A DNA stretch of 64,000 nt from Geosiphon pyriformis (GCA_016748015.1 JAAOMT010000512.1:1610554-1674553), one strand, 5' to 3'. Counted from the first letter of the stretch, positions 1 to 11,947 are shown. Translations and numbers: made by a program. The notes: generated by a model not told the origin, from the sequence alone.

Positions 1-405
1 TAATCCCAAAAAATCACTTAATAATGAAAGGTAAAACCAAAATTTCATATTTAAAAATACATAATCTTAGCCCTTTGAATTAAAAACAATAAGAAATTAA
101 GCTTCGAGCTATTTACATTGAAGCAGCAACCAAGTGAATCTTACTTAACCAAAGAAAATGTATATGGCTCACAGTATCCTCGACATTTTTGAAGAGAGAA
201 ATGAGAGCAACACGTGATTGAATATATCAACGCATTTGAGAGTACACAACAAAACACAACACAACCTCTTAGACGTAAGAAGTGAGCAAATCTTGGGTTC
301 TTAGTCTCAGATTGATTGATTGATTGATTGTTTGTTTGTTTGCTTGATTCATCTCTTGGTGACCGAAATGGGTTGTGGACTTTACAAGAAAAGTCCTCAA
401 AGGAT
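1..405. other. 3' flank of the PP2C gene; no gene seen
   Basis: This is AT-rich non-coding DNA downstream of the minus-strand phosphatase. A short GATT/GTTT microsatellite lies near 311-345. The reading frame at 141-428 has no recognisable protein content and overlaps the end of the phosphatase, so I do not call it a gene. Confidence 0.6.
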
Positions 406-1947
406 TTATCGTGCCCCAGATAAATCATGGGTATCTGTGACTACAGCGACCAAGACGCTGATATCATCCATTTTTCCACCTTGGTAGTACATTCCTTCTT
501 GTGATGCGCGACATTGAAATGGACTACTATTATTTAAATCTTCACTAACTCCCTTAGCACGCCATGCTAGAGCATCACTAAGAGTTTGAGGTTCGATTGG
601 TAATCCTCTTTGAGCAGCATTGGTGAATTGACGAACTTCTTCGACGATATCTTCGTCAAATAAATTATCAAATACTCCATCCGAGCCCATTATCACAACA
701 TCGCCACATTTAATCTTTACCGTAAAGGTTTGAGCATCAGTTGGTAAATCAAAGGCAGGACCAATACCCAATTGGTATGGATAATTAAAAGAGTGCTGTT
801 GTTCTTCATTACGAAATATGATATCGTTATGTCGAATTATAGTGATCCCACAGTCACCTAGATTCGCGATACGAAGCTCGTCACCACGTAACACTGCGAT
901 TAAGGCTGTAGAAGATCCTATAAATCCCTTGAATCAAAATTTTTTGTATCTTTAGTAAAATTCTTCAAAAACATAAAAATACAGATGAAATCTTTTACCT
1001 CCAAGGCACAATCTCGTACTGTTTGTTCATAACTTTTTCCCATGATATTAAGGGGATCAGCATCATTATAATGATAAAACTTTTCATTGTCAATATTGTC
1101 GTATTTATCCAGTTCTATGAGAGCATAATGCATCAACTTTCTAGAATATAAAGATGAATCGGCAACTTGGCAAGAAAAAAAAAAAAAGGAAAATCAGAGA
1201 CATCTCGGGACTATTTTAAAAATTTATTAATGTCCAATGAGAATTATAATGAATTAAAAAATCTTGAAACTTACTGACATGTTCCATTGGAGGGGCATGA
1301 CGCCAACCTCCTACTCCATCAGCCACACCCAAAGAATCGTGTCTACGAAAGAAACTATCCTCACCACAGCCAATGCTCAAATATTTGCCGTCACTCGAGT
1401 TGGACACGAGTTTTTCCTGCCGTTTTGGGATGCCAGAGGCACCATGAGAGAAGACTAGGGATTTACGAGTAGTTGAGAAAGGTTTATCGAATATGTCAAA
1501 TATAGAAGGGGGGACTGAGTTAGTTGGTCTTATGGCGGAAGGAGTTTCAAAAATTTTTTGAGGCTTTGGAGAATAAGAGGTAAATGTTCTTGGAGTAGAC
1601 TGAGTTTGACTAGGGGAATAAGTATGAAAGGAGCGACGAATGACGTTAGGTGAGAGAAGAAGGGGATTAGAAGAGGAGCGACTGAAAGGGATTGAAGTTG
1701 AGGAAAACTGGTTAAAATTTGTTGAAAAAGAAAAGGAGGGTTCAAAGTAGGAGTAAGAGGATTGGGTAGAGGAAAAGGTGGAACGAGTACTAAATGACGA
1801 AGGGAAGCTTGAAAATCTTGAAAATGAGGATAAATAGCGCATAATATTTGAGATGAAAGGATAATTAGGGGACCTGGATTGTACCTTAAAGTTTGACTGA
1901 AAATTAGTTGGAAAAAGAGATGAGGAAAACTTCAAAGTGTTGTTCAT
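406..1947 (-). CDS. PTC7: PTC7-type PP2C protein phosphatase (mitochondrial)
   Basis: Three exons with matching phases: 1947-1275, 1165-999 and 927-406, giving 453 residues with a TAA stop. The family removes phosphate from Ser/Thr using two metal ions. PTC7/PPTC7 members act in mitochondria, for example on coenzyme Q biosynthesis proteins. Visible motifs are GVADGVGGW (about 208-216, metal-binding Asp), a GSSTA strand, ANLGDCG, GSDGVFDN and a C-terminal DDISVLVAV. The first ~165 residues are a long Ser/Phe/Thr-rich, weakly basic stretch that fits an extended mitochondrial presequence but is longer than usual. The exon 2 acceptor at 1166 was chosen because it keeps the frame and restores the segment before LMHYALIEL; the nearer AG at 1142-1141 breaks the frame. 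Family assignment is firm; mitochondrial location is inferred. Confidence 0.9.
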
Positions 1948-2705
1948 TATGATAAAGGATAAAAAGCCATACGAAATGGCTTTGGGAAAGCAATTAAGAA
2001 GGAAAAATGAAGACGCGTGAATAAAAAAATTGTATTAATGAACGTTTTTGCACAAGCTTTTTAGATCTTTATTGTTTATAAAGAAGGGTTTAAAACTTTT
2101 TAGAAAAAAATGTGAGTTTTTGAAATTTAAATCTATATATATATATATAATTCTTTTCAAAAAAATTTATTTAAATAATGAACACTGGGTATTATATATA
2201 TATGTATGTAAAAAAAAAAAAAAAAAAAGGTTTAAGAAATAATGGCGAACAAAAAGTTTTAGAGTATCTTGAGAGTTTTTTTTGTCGGAGATTTATACCA
2301 AGTTAAAATTTTTTTTTTAATTTTTTTTAATTTTTTTTTCACCAGTACTAACTCCGATCACAAACCGGCAGTTTCCCAATGTTTTGAATAAATATTGGGG
2401 AAAATTTTTATAAATCTTTTTATTGGTTCACACACCAATGACAAAAAATTGATCAGAGAGATATGAGATAAGGGTTACATGCATCATGTAGTTTTTAGCC
2501 CATTACAATATTCGTTTAGATACACACACACACACACATCATAAAAAGGGGATTATCATATAAATGAAAATTTAAACCTTTTTAAGGTTATTTGTGGTAA
2601 AAAAAAAAAAAATGAAAGCGATCCATATTAAACCGGAAGCAACATGCTCTTTATCCGCAAGATTTGTAAAAGTTTGGGAATGAACTCCAAAAGTTGAAAT
2701 TATTT

Positions 2706-2741
<36 letters not shown>

Positions 2742-2938
2742 TGTTATTAAATTTTTTTATTGAAAAGAGGTCAAAATATCCAATTTGATTCAAAAAATAA
2801 TATCTTTCTCACCGGAATGAATATTCCTTTATCAGGTATTTTCATTTTCATTTTCATTTTTGAGAATTCTTTTAAAGGGAAAATTATCAATTAATTTTTC
2901 TTTTTTTTTTCTTTTTTTTTTTTAAAAAAAAAAATTAG
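1948..2938. other. Intergenic, AT-rich with simple repeats
   Basis: This holds the upstream region of the minus-strand phosphatase and low-complexity sequence: A/T homopolymers, a TA-rich block near 2137-2150, a CA run near 2523-2540 and a TTA repeat at 2707-2741. I see no supported gene. An upstream exon of the aminotransferase relic may start inside 2790-2840, but I could not fix it. Confidence 0.5.
2707..2741. repeat. (TTA)n microsatellite
   Basis: An uninterrupted run of about twelve ATT units. Similar runs occur at 31707-31750 and 32407-32432. Confidence 0.95.
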
Positions 2939-3358
2939 TGATAGTTGAAAGGATTGGACCAACTTTTATTACTCTAGAAGGTATTAATATTAAAGACAAT
3001 ATAGAAATCAAAGAAATTATGTTTAACTCCAAATAATTTCTTTATTAAAATATCCTCGAGGTAATTTTTTTTTTTAATCAAAAATTGTTAACGAGTTTTT
3101 ATTGGTATTTTTAATTTAAAAATATATTTTTAATTTATATTTTAGGAGCACGTAAAGTTAATAAAAATTCAATAATGGATTTAAAAGGACATATTGAACC
3201 TATGGTGACATAACTTCAATTAATAAAATTCGTACCTACAACGAATTTTGGTAGAATCATTAGAAGTCACTAAATCATTAAGCATCTACCGTGATTCACG
3301 AAAATTATTATTTACAATGTTGAGCCCGGGAAACGAGAGATATTATGGATTGGAGAAT

Positions 3359-3440
3359 CAAGAAGAAGAAAAAGAAGAAGAAGAAGAAGAAAAGGAAGAA
3401 GAAGAAGAAGAAAAGGAAGAAGAAGAAGAAGAAAAGAAAA
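3359..3440 (+). repeat. GAA-rich (poly-Glu) tract
   Basis: Imperfect repeats of GAAGAAGAAGAAGAA then AAGGAA inside the broken aminotransferase-like gene. It reads as poly-Glu with spaced Lys in one frame. Repeat expansion here is one reason to think the gene is no longer functional. Confidence 0.8.
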
Positions 3441-3487
3441 AAAGTGAAGCAAAAATTAACTTGTTGGCTTTTTATTCTTTTGAGGTA

Positions 3488-3490
3488 AAA

Positions 3491-3553
<63 letters not shown>

Positions 3554-3572
3554 ATAGATAAATAAATAGATA
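3488..3572. repeat. (AAAT)n microsatellite
   Basis: About seventeen near-perfect AAAT units followed by a few with a G substitution. It lies between two exon-like pieces of the aminotransferase relic. Confidence 0.95.
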
Positions 3573-4044
3573 AATGATCTATTTAAAAAAACTACTCTAT
3601 TATTAAAAGATTCACAATTTTTTAAGTAATCAAGACCTCGACTGATTTTGCATATCTTTCCATTAAGATTAATTCCAAGTTCTGATAAATGCAGGGTGAA
3701 AAAGATTTGGAATTTTTTTTTTGTTCAAATTCTATTTTATCCATAAAATTTTATTTTATTTTATTTTATTTCATCAATTCTAATTAATATATACAGGTAG
3801 AAATATATGGAGAACCAAGAAATTTAGCGACAGCCAAAAATTCTCAATGGGTTCGGTAAGATTAATCTTTTATAAAAGAAAAAGAAAAAGAAAAAGAAAA
3901 AGAAAAATTGAGAAATAAATAAAAAATTAATTTAATTTTCTTTTCTTTAATATGATTAGAGATCGTAAAATTTTGGAGAATACAATAAATCCTGGATTCA
4001 ATAAAGTTCTTTTATCTGATTCACAAACTCAAAATATTTATAAA

Positions 4045-5769
4045 GGTTTTAAGTTCAAAATTTTTCAATTTGTTCTCTTGGGAACTATAATGAAAATTGT
4101 TATAATGATTTGTGTAAAGGAATAATATTGATCTTCAATATTGGTTTCCTAACATTGCTAACATTGATCAATGGAGAAGGAACTTTTATAACGAATTAAG
4201 TTTTAAAACTTTTTATTATTTCTTATTGATTTAATTAAGGTAATAAATCTATAATTATTTATTATCAAATCACAAATTTTTTTCTAAATAAAATCAATGC
4301 TAATAAACAAACAAACAAACAAACAAACAAACAAATAAACAAACAAACATATATATATAAATATATATAAATATATATTTTTCTTTCAATAATTATTGGA
4401 AATTTTTTTAAACCTTTGGTAAAATTACCATCTCATAATAATAATAATATTATTATTATTATCAAAAATTTAAGAAAAAGAAGTTGAGAAAGAAATTTTA
4501 TAAATTCAAAAGTGTTTTTTATCCCATTTATTTTATTTTGGTGATCTGTATCATATTGCTCTTAATTGTAAACTGTGCAACCTTACTTGCATGAAAAATA
4601 TGTACAGACAATTGAATTGTGAAAGTATTGATCAATATAAAAAAAAAATTTATCTTTATTAAAATGCAAGATTTTCACAAATCCTGGTAATACGGATATT
4701 ACATGTGAGGATTTCCTTACCAAAGATGCAAGAATTTCCTTACCAAAATTATTCAAGGATTCCCTTACCAGATCCAAAAGAATATCCTTACCAGATCCAA
4801 AAGAATATCCTTACCAAAATATCAAAGAATTTCCTTACCAAAGATGCAAAAATTTATTTTTACCAAAAATCCTCAAGAACTTCCTTAAATTCAACAACGA
4901 TACTAGGCGCTTTCATTTATGTATTGTCACCATACCCGAGTTCATCAATGTCGATCTATGATGGATGAGCCAATCTGGGTGTAAAAGTATTGTTGACACA
5001 ACATCCATCGTTACCCGCTTAAAAAAAAAAACCTCAGTATCAAGTGGGTCATCATAATCATCAGACTATTTTGAAAACAGCAACAGTAATCATATATTTA
5101 ATAATAATTATTTCACTTCACCCTTTTTAATATATAACCACCACCCCTATTACTACTAATACTAATATACTAATACCACGACTATTCCATCTCTTAAAAA
5201 AACAAAAGGGAAAAAATACCTCCTTCTTCCTTGTTTTCCCGTTTCCTGTTGTTCATACTTGTGTGACCCCAAGAGTTCATGTTCTTCATCGTAAACACTA
5301 AACCACGCATACCTTTTATACTACCACTACCACTACTACCACTACTACTACCAACACCACCTCCACCAACACTAACACCACTACCATCCTCCTTATTAAA
5401 ATTCGTTCAGCTCGATTGTTAACAGCAGCCACTATTTATACAAAAAAAAACAAAAACAAAAACAAAAACAAAATCCATCCTCTTTATTTTTACCTTTCTT
5501 TTTATCCACCTCCTCTGTTACCAAACTTCCTTAACAAAAATCATAACTGCTGATCCTAACATCAAACTTGCACGAATTAGATTAGCACATGATTCAACTA
5601 CCTTTCTCAAAAATAAATCTCTAAAGGGCTTGATAAGTTCATATATATAATCAATTCATTTCCCTTTTGTAGAATCATTTATTTCGATATATATATTACA
5701 TATATAAACACACATATAATCAACGAGGTTGGACGTACTCCTTTCGCCCTATTTCGAGATTCACCCAGT
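4045..5769. other. Intergenic and promoter region upstream of the EF-hand gene
   Basis: No gene supported. It contains an AAAC microsatellite (about 4301-4348), a degenerate minisatellite (4705-4890), an ACC/ACT-rich run (about 5325-5390) and a CAAAAA repeat (about 5443-5474). The last ~500 bases are pyrimidine-rich, as expected just upstream of the start codon at 5770. Confidence 0.6.
4705..4890. repeat. Degenerate minisatellite, core TTCCTTACCA
   Basis: About eight diverged units of roughly 18-25 bases, each built around AAGAATTTCCTTACCAAA with variants such as AAGAATATCCTTACCAGAT. The units stay in phase long enough to leave an open frame of 87 codons, which I regard as a by-product of the repeat rather than a gene. 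Confidence 0.75.
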
Positions 5770-6070
5770 ATGTCTACACAAGTTAGTTCACCAAACGCTT
5801 TTGGGGAAGGTTATCAGCCAACTCCTCTGGCTGAAACTGAAACACTTCAAAGGGTAAGAACAAATTTTTCTCCTTAATATCGATCCAAGTGTTATTTTAT
5901 CAATTGTTCCTCAAAAATCTCTAACAAATATTTCAACCCAAGAATTATTTGAAACTATATTATCTATCAGTGTATTTTTAAAGTTTTCAATTGCTTGCTT
6001 CGCTCTTTTCCGTAAGATTTATTATTTCCTTTATAATTAAAAGAAAAATAACTTAACAATTTTTCGTTTT

Positions 6071-6134
<64 letters not shown>

Positions 6135-9100
6135 AGGGGCAATATGATGCTTTGAGATCCCAACTTCGTCAGCTCTTTGAGCAGTTCGATACCGGAAAAT
6201 CAGGAAGAATTGCTTCTAAATACTTATTTCCAATGATTGAACGTTTCGAGGCAAATCAACCAAATAGCTTGCTAAAAGATGAGACCAGACCCATATTTCA
6301 AAACTGGTGTGAAACTAATGCTGATATCGAGATTTCTGTCGATGAAGTTCTTCAACTAGTCGCACAATTACAACCCTCCCTTCCAACCAACAAATCCCTT
6401 TTGCCTTCATCAACACAAACTACATCACCCGAACCTTCTCCATTGGCCGGTAGACAGAGAACTACTCCGATAACAAAATTTGGCTCTGTTAGAAGTAACT
6501 GGAAGAACATTTCTCCGGCCCAAAATCTTGGGCAAAGAGATTCCCCCATAAATGCCATACCTTCGGAACATGACAGTATAAATGTTGAGCAAGACAAATT
6601 GCCAACTCAATTAGTACGAGTCTTTTTCTTTTTTTTTTTTTCTTCAATTTAAGACATAGTTCACTTTCATTTGAATGCCAGATTTTCTTATTCAATCCTG
6701 ATATTTCGCACAGAATAATCAACATACCAAAATGACCTCTCCTCGAATGAATCTGGTATATGGAAGCTCCAGGACATCTTTACAACATGATCAAATCATT
6801 AATGACCCCGTGACAGACTCTTCAAATAATGAGGAAAACGATGAGGAATCTTTTGAAGGGAGCGGAGAAATTGAAAAGGTGACTTCAATTTTTAATTTAT
6901 TACATGAAAAATTGGGCTGAAAGAAATGATAATTCTGTATATCATTTTAATTAATAAATTTTTCTCCCTTGTTCTTGTTTCTCGTTAAAAAGCATTCCCT
7001 AATAAATAATCCGGTAGAACTTGAGCAACTAAACCGTCTTTACCATAATACCTCTGACTTGGCTAAAAGACTCAAAGAATCAGAACGAAACTTAGCGAAC
7101 GTAGCTCGTCAACATGAGGATCGTATTGAAGAACTTCAACATAAGTTGGAGGAAACAAAGCAAGATTTGATACAAAGAAAGCGTGAAATTCAAGATCACA
7201 AGAGTAAAGAAAAGACTAATTTGCATCAGATATCCGCTGTACGAATGGCTCCTTTGATTTTTTGCATCATCACTTTCCAATTCATTCGCTAGCTATAACT
7301 TATACGAACATATTATTTTTCAAAAGCTTGAATCAGAAATTCTAAAAGTGGGAAAAAGTTTATCTGGGCAAAAGCAAATGTATACTCAGCTAAAAAAACA
7401 GTACGAAGCTCAATGTGGTATTTTTATCACTTTAATTTTATTATCAAACTCTATTTCTTTTTTTTTTTGATTAAAATAAAATAATATTTTATCAAATTTT
7501 TTTTTACAGCCGAAGCGGAAAATTTGAAGAATACTGTAAAAATAAAGGAAGTAGAATTGGCTAATCATGAAAGAAATCTTAATACCTTTGCCACCGAATC
7601 AAAAAAGGTAAATGGCTATCAATTTTTTTTTCCATATTTCCAAAGGAGGATTGCTCGACTTTATCTTTTCTTGTTATCTCAAGTGGATGGAAGAACGTCA
7701 AAAGTTGGAAAGGGCACTGATGAAATTGGAAAGTGATGTAGCGAGTGCTCAAGCATCTGAGGTTGAGCTAGAAGAACAAAAAAATGAAAATGTCCATCTT
7801 AAGGCCACGATTGATAAATTGAATAGGGACTTGCAAGAAATAAGAGAATCTAATAACAATGGTGTCAAAAAATATCCTTTTTTTTTTTTTTTAAGAATTC
7901 AATTCTTCCTTTTTAAAGGCCTTTGGGTCTAACGTTTTTTTATAACGATGAAAATCGTTTAAAGTTTTGAATCAAGTCATGTTTGACATCCTTAGCATAA
8001 TCTTACTGAATTCGATGATTCAGAGGTCTGGAATTTTAAGGTTTTCTGTTGTTCTTGATCATTATTCTGTTTGCCTTACAGTCACAACGTACGAGGAGAA
8101 TGACCCTGAAATGTGCTATTGTACAGAATCTACGCTCAGAGTTGACCGAGACTGCGCGACGATCGATGGATGAGGAAGCAAGTTCTGATTCAAACAATGA
8201 GGAGGCTGAAATGAGGGGGGAGCCCCGAAGTACAAAGGTATTTTGACTCCTTTAATTAAAAGCTCACGTCGACCGATTATGTTGGTCATTGATACACATC
8301 TGGTCATTATTCATGAAAAAGACATATCGACTTCGACCAATTGTTTCATCTAATGGCGATCTCATCAATGATGCACAGTTGTCCCTGCATCCTCATGAAC
8401 TTGAACATGCCACGCGTAAGCAACAGAATCGTCCCACCCGCAGGCAAGTGGCAGACGGAAACTCTGCTACACGGAATAATATAAATATTGAAAATCAATA
8501 TCATGTTTTATCTTCCGAGCTTGGGGCTCAATACGCTATAATTGAAAATATACTGAGAAGTCAGCAACAGCAAGTACCATCCTCGCACGAAAAACGAGAT
8601 AGGCAAATTAGAAGTGGGGGTGATGATAAAACAGACGCATCACGAAATACGGGGAGATTAACGAGAAAGCCGACGCGTCCTCGGAAACGAGGAGGTGAGA
8701 ATGGACTTCAAATTTTCGGTTTGGTTACTGTTTTTGTTTATGTTTTTTTCCTAATATAATTGTGCTTATGATTTTGCCATCATAGTAGTGACACCGATTC
8801 CGGATTCAGAGGTAATTTCAATTGATCCTTGAAAGATTTTCACAAACTTTGTTTCCACAGGCTCTAAACATTTTTTAACGTCCTTTTATGAACAAAGCCT
8901 ATTTCCCATTCAGAAATCCAAAATACACCACCGTCAAGAGCTCTTGTTCCACGAAGTAGTAACATGGGGGTATCTCAACAGAATGCCGTTAACAGCACTG
9001 TAACATTTGCTCTATATACTCTGGTGATATACTTATTCGGTATAATTACTTCGGTATTCGTTCTTGATAACAACACAGGTACTAATGGTGGATATGGAGA

Positions 9101-9212
9101 ATGGGGGTATGACTCGGCGCGCGAGGACAGTGTAATGACGCGTTCATTTCAAATTATTTTTTATTGGATTGAAACATTACTGGATGACGGAAACAACATT
9201 GTTCCAACATAA
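5770..9212 (+). CDS. EF-hand/coiled-coil/tail-anchored protein, candidate KASH5-like LINC adaptor
   Basis: Eleven exons with consistent phases: 5770-5853, 6137-6613, 6714-6878, 6993-7238, 7327-7417, 7510-7607, 7684-7863, 8082-8237, 8322-8694, 8786-8811 and 8898-9212, giving 736 residues. Layout: a degenerate EF-hand-like region near the N-terminus (about 30-100; FEQFDTGKSGRIASKY, lacking most Ca2+-binding acids), a Ser/Thr/Pro-rich linker, a long coiled coil (about 240-470), a basic Arg-rich stretch (RPRKRGG), one membrane segment near the C-terminus (TFALYTLVIYLFGIITSVFV) and a ~49-residue tail ending NIVPT. EF-hand plus coiled coil plus a single C-terminal anchor and short tail is the plan of KASH5-like proteins, which sit in the outer nuclear membrane, bind SUN proteins through the tail and dynein through the N-terminus. 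The classic PPPX end is absent. The exon 11 acceptor at 8896-8897 was chosen because the nearer AG at 8912-8913 breaks the frame. The exon structure is well supported; the role is inference. Confidence 0.75.
6073..6127. repeat. 55-base poly-T run in intron 1
   Basis: An uninterrupted T homopolymer directly before the AG acceptor used by exon 2 of the EF-hand/coiled-coil gene. It acts as an extreme polypyrimidine tract, though its exact length may be affected by assembly error. Confidence 0.9.
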
Positions 9213-9858
9213 CAATCGTTGAGAATATAGTTAGGACTCGGTTTCGGGACTTTAGACTTTTTTCTTCATCTCTTCTCATAAGTAGACGATAATTATCATA
9301 TCTATGTCGTTTTTTCAGCCCTTACAAAAAATCTTCCTTATTCTTTTTCGCCCATTCATCATCATCATCTTCTTCTTCACTTTCAATTTTTATTCTGTAA
9401 TATTTAGAAGTATAGGCGTATTGATGCTTTATTTCCTAGCCCTGTTTATTCGCTTTTGTATCATAAATTGTTTGAGTTTTTGCATCTCTATTTACTGATC
9501 TTTGATCTTTGATTGATCTTTTTTATCTGCAGTACACCCTTCCACCTTTTTTTTTTTTTTTTTTACCATTATTGGTGATTTGATTACCTTTCACTTTTTT
9601 CTCCATTCTTCACTCTTTTACCAATTTTGGACCATATTCATTGTTTTAAATTTATAAGGGTATCTATACAATTTAGAGTCTTTTGAAAACGTGACCGCTC
9701 TGACCAAAATCTACCACCCACATTTCTATAATCCTTTTGGCATTTGTAATGGCTAAATGATAATGACAGAGAGTCAAGGAAAGGAAGCTTTATTGTTATA
9801 TGAAGATGGCTGCTTGCTTTGATTAAAAATTGCATGATAAGCTTTGCCGATTTCTATC

Positions 9859-9948
<90 letters not shown>

Positions 9949-10751
9949 GGATCATCATCATAATATTCGATTCCGTAAGCCGAGATGCGTCTTTATATTG
10001 TTTTCGATTTGCGTACGGGTGAACATTGAAATGATTTCCTTAGAATATTATTGCCTTTTCCTAGTATTTGGCGACTGGTTATTCTGATTACTTGCAGATG
10101 AACATCATTATATCACACTATGAAATAGGCATTGACTCGGAATTTTATCGATGATTGCAATATGATGAAAGATTGGGGTCTGCCTTTTGGCTTCCGGCCG
10201 ATAATTAAACCATCCACATGTGTCCTTTAGAATCTTGCACTGACCAACTTGGTCGAAATATCGCATAAAAAAGCTCTGAAGTGAACTAATTTCGAACCAT
10301 GGGTTTTTATATAATATATATATTAAAGAAATTTTGATATTTCCACTATCCATAAAACCTGTAATTGTATATTCCTTACGTAATGTATCGTTTGAAATTT
10401 ATTATTGGGAACATTAATTTATTATACAAACTAAATAAATTAGGTTAGGATTCATAAAAGTTCACAATTTCAAAAAGCGACACTGCAAGAATTTCTCTTT
10501 GACGAGCCAGATTCCATTAATGATGATCAAAAATTCCAAAGATCGAGAAAGGCCAAAGATTTTCATGATTTATAGACCCTAACAGATATTCTCTTGCATA
10601 TTGCCCCGTCACACAATCGAGCGTAAAGGAAAATAAAAGTTAATATCGCATATAATTTGTGGATAGAAATTAATAATAACCATGAAAAGCAGATTATCTT
10701 TATTGGACTCATACGGTCGAAAATGGTTTGTCATTTCACGACTGTCAAAAA
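9213..10751. other. Intergenic, convergent 3' ends; no supported gene
   Basis: This lies between the convergent EF-hand gene (+) and LRR gene (-). It is T/C-rich at first, then has a long CAT repeat (9860-9948). A minus-strand frame at 10108-10353 has fairly normal amino-acid composition but no family I recognise and no clear splice partners; it may be a relic. Confidence 0.5.
9860..9948. repeat. (CAT)n microsatellite, about 29 units
   Basis: A near-perfect trinucleotide run. It creates open frames that read as poly-His or poly-Ile. These are not genes. Confidence 0.95.
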
Positions 10752-11947
10752 TCAACCAACATCTTTCTTCCGAAGAAATTGTCGCAAAAAAAAACTCGCC
10801 ACTTTATCCAACCAATAAATGTCAATTTCAGCATTTTTCCAACAATTTGTAGAACATAACCGAACCAACAAAGGGATGCATTTGTTTTGCAATAGTTCAC
10901 TGTGCCAAATCACGAATACAACTTCTGGCTCAAAGAATATCCCACCACATAAGACGCATCTATTCGTTTTCATCGCGTGAGAAACTCGCGAAAAAAGGTT
11001 TACTGGGATCTCGAGGTTCCTGGAAAGAAGTGGAAATAAATTCGCCGAGGTACATTGACGTGCGGCAAGATCCAAAAGTGCTGATGGATGATTGTTTCGA
11101 CGAATCAGAAGATATGAAGGTGATGTCGCTGTTTGCATTTGATAAAAATCTGTCGAGTCTGAAGAAGAGGATAATGGCATGACAAAAGGATTTGGATTTA
11201 TATTAAGGATTTTGAGGTTTGGTAGGCCAAGAATTTCTAAGGGAAGTGAAGTCTAAAACATAATAATTAGATTGCTTTCTACATTGTATTTTCAAGTTAT
11301 AAAAGAATTAAACATTGAGGAAAGAACTCACCAAAAGATTATTGCCAACGGATAATTCTACCAAGTTCTTTAGGGAATGAATATCAGGTGGAAGAAATTT
11401 CAATTTATTATTTCCTATTAATGATGAAGTCCAGATGGTAGAAATTAATTGTTTTGGTAATTACACTTCAAGTTTTCATTGTACTTGATAACTCACTTAA
11501 ACTCAAGACTTTCAAATTATTTAACTGCCATAACCACTGTGGAAGCTTAGTTAGTTTGTTAGAGGCTAAAAACAACTCCAGGGACTTATTAGATACCCCT
11601 GTTTGTTCAAGCATAACATGATATCGAAGCTCGGCAAGTTCGATAGGTAATTCACGTAGTTGAAGATTTGATAGATCCACATAATGATATCCGTTTTCAA
11701 TGGTATTCTGTATGAGTTTTATGGCTTTAGCGGCAGGCTTCTGAAGAGCCTCGTTATTAACCTCAACAATAGAAGAATGGCAAGTCTGGGACTCTAGTTT
11801 TTCGGTTGTTGAGAAATGATTCCTGGTTTCCCTGGACAAGATTGAAGGGAAACAACTACTGCTATTGGGGGGAACCCTTGGGTCTCTGGAAGCCAACTTT
11901 GTAAGTGATTTATTGCAAATTTGAGTGAGTTTTGCGACAAAAGCCAA
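10752..11947 (-). CDS. Leucine-rich-repeat protein with C-terminal cysteine cluster
   Basis: Three exons with matching phases: 11947-11497, 11414-11332 and 11252-10752, giving 344 residues with a TGA stop. Residues about 78-200 form short SHOC2/Ras-suppressor-type LRRs, seen as DLSNLQLRELPIEL, ASNKLTKLPQWLWQL, NKLKFLPPDI and PLEILGLPNLKILNI. After a Ser-rich linker comes a C-terminal module with C-x2-C (RCVLCGG, about 277-280) and a later C-x3-C (LCSTNC), which could bind zinc. LRRs of this kind are protein-interaction scaffolds; no enzyme domain is visible. The N-terminal ~65 residues are Ser/Thr-rich and basic. The gene is divergent from MGST3 across 512 bases. I do not recognise a specific orthologue. 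Confidence 0.8.

Larger units (their letters stand above)
2939..4044 (+). pseudogene. Class IV aminotransferase-like gene, broken
   Basis: Four or five exon-like pieces follow each other in compatible phase: 2939-2980, about 3146-3206, about 3248-3490, 3797-3856 and 3960-4044. The last two are clean, with canonical sites, and read GEPRNLATAKNSQWV then RDRKILENT and KVLLSDSQ. This resembles the AK-S-WVR-RK-LE...LLSD block of fold-type IV PLP enzymes (branched-chain aminotransferase / D-amino-acid aminotransferase-like). An earlier piece, KGHIEPM, resembles the family's H-x-R-M substrate strand. Defects: the join between the second and third pieces would need a non-AG acceptor, the third piece has grown a poly-Glu tract and runs into an AAAT repeat, and no C-terminal half (EG-x-x-x-NFF block) follows. 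I judge it a decayed gene. Family identity is from memory of motifs and is moderate. Confidence 0.45.

Noticed and set aside
1264-1472. Plus-strand frames opposite the phosphatase gene
   Set aside because: They are antisense shadows of PP2C exon 1.
3248-3493. Acidic poly-Glu protein gene as a stand-alone ORF
   Set aside because: The frame is one exon-like piece of the aminotransferase relic extended by a GAA repeat.
9819-10087. Poly-His and poly-Ile open frames
   Set aside because: They are the translation of the CAT microsatellite at 9860-9948 in different frames.
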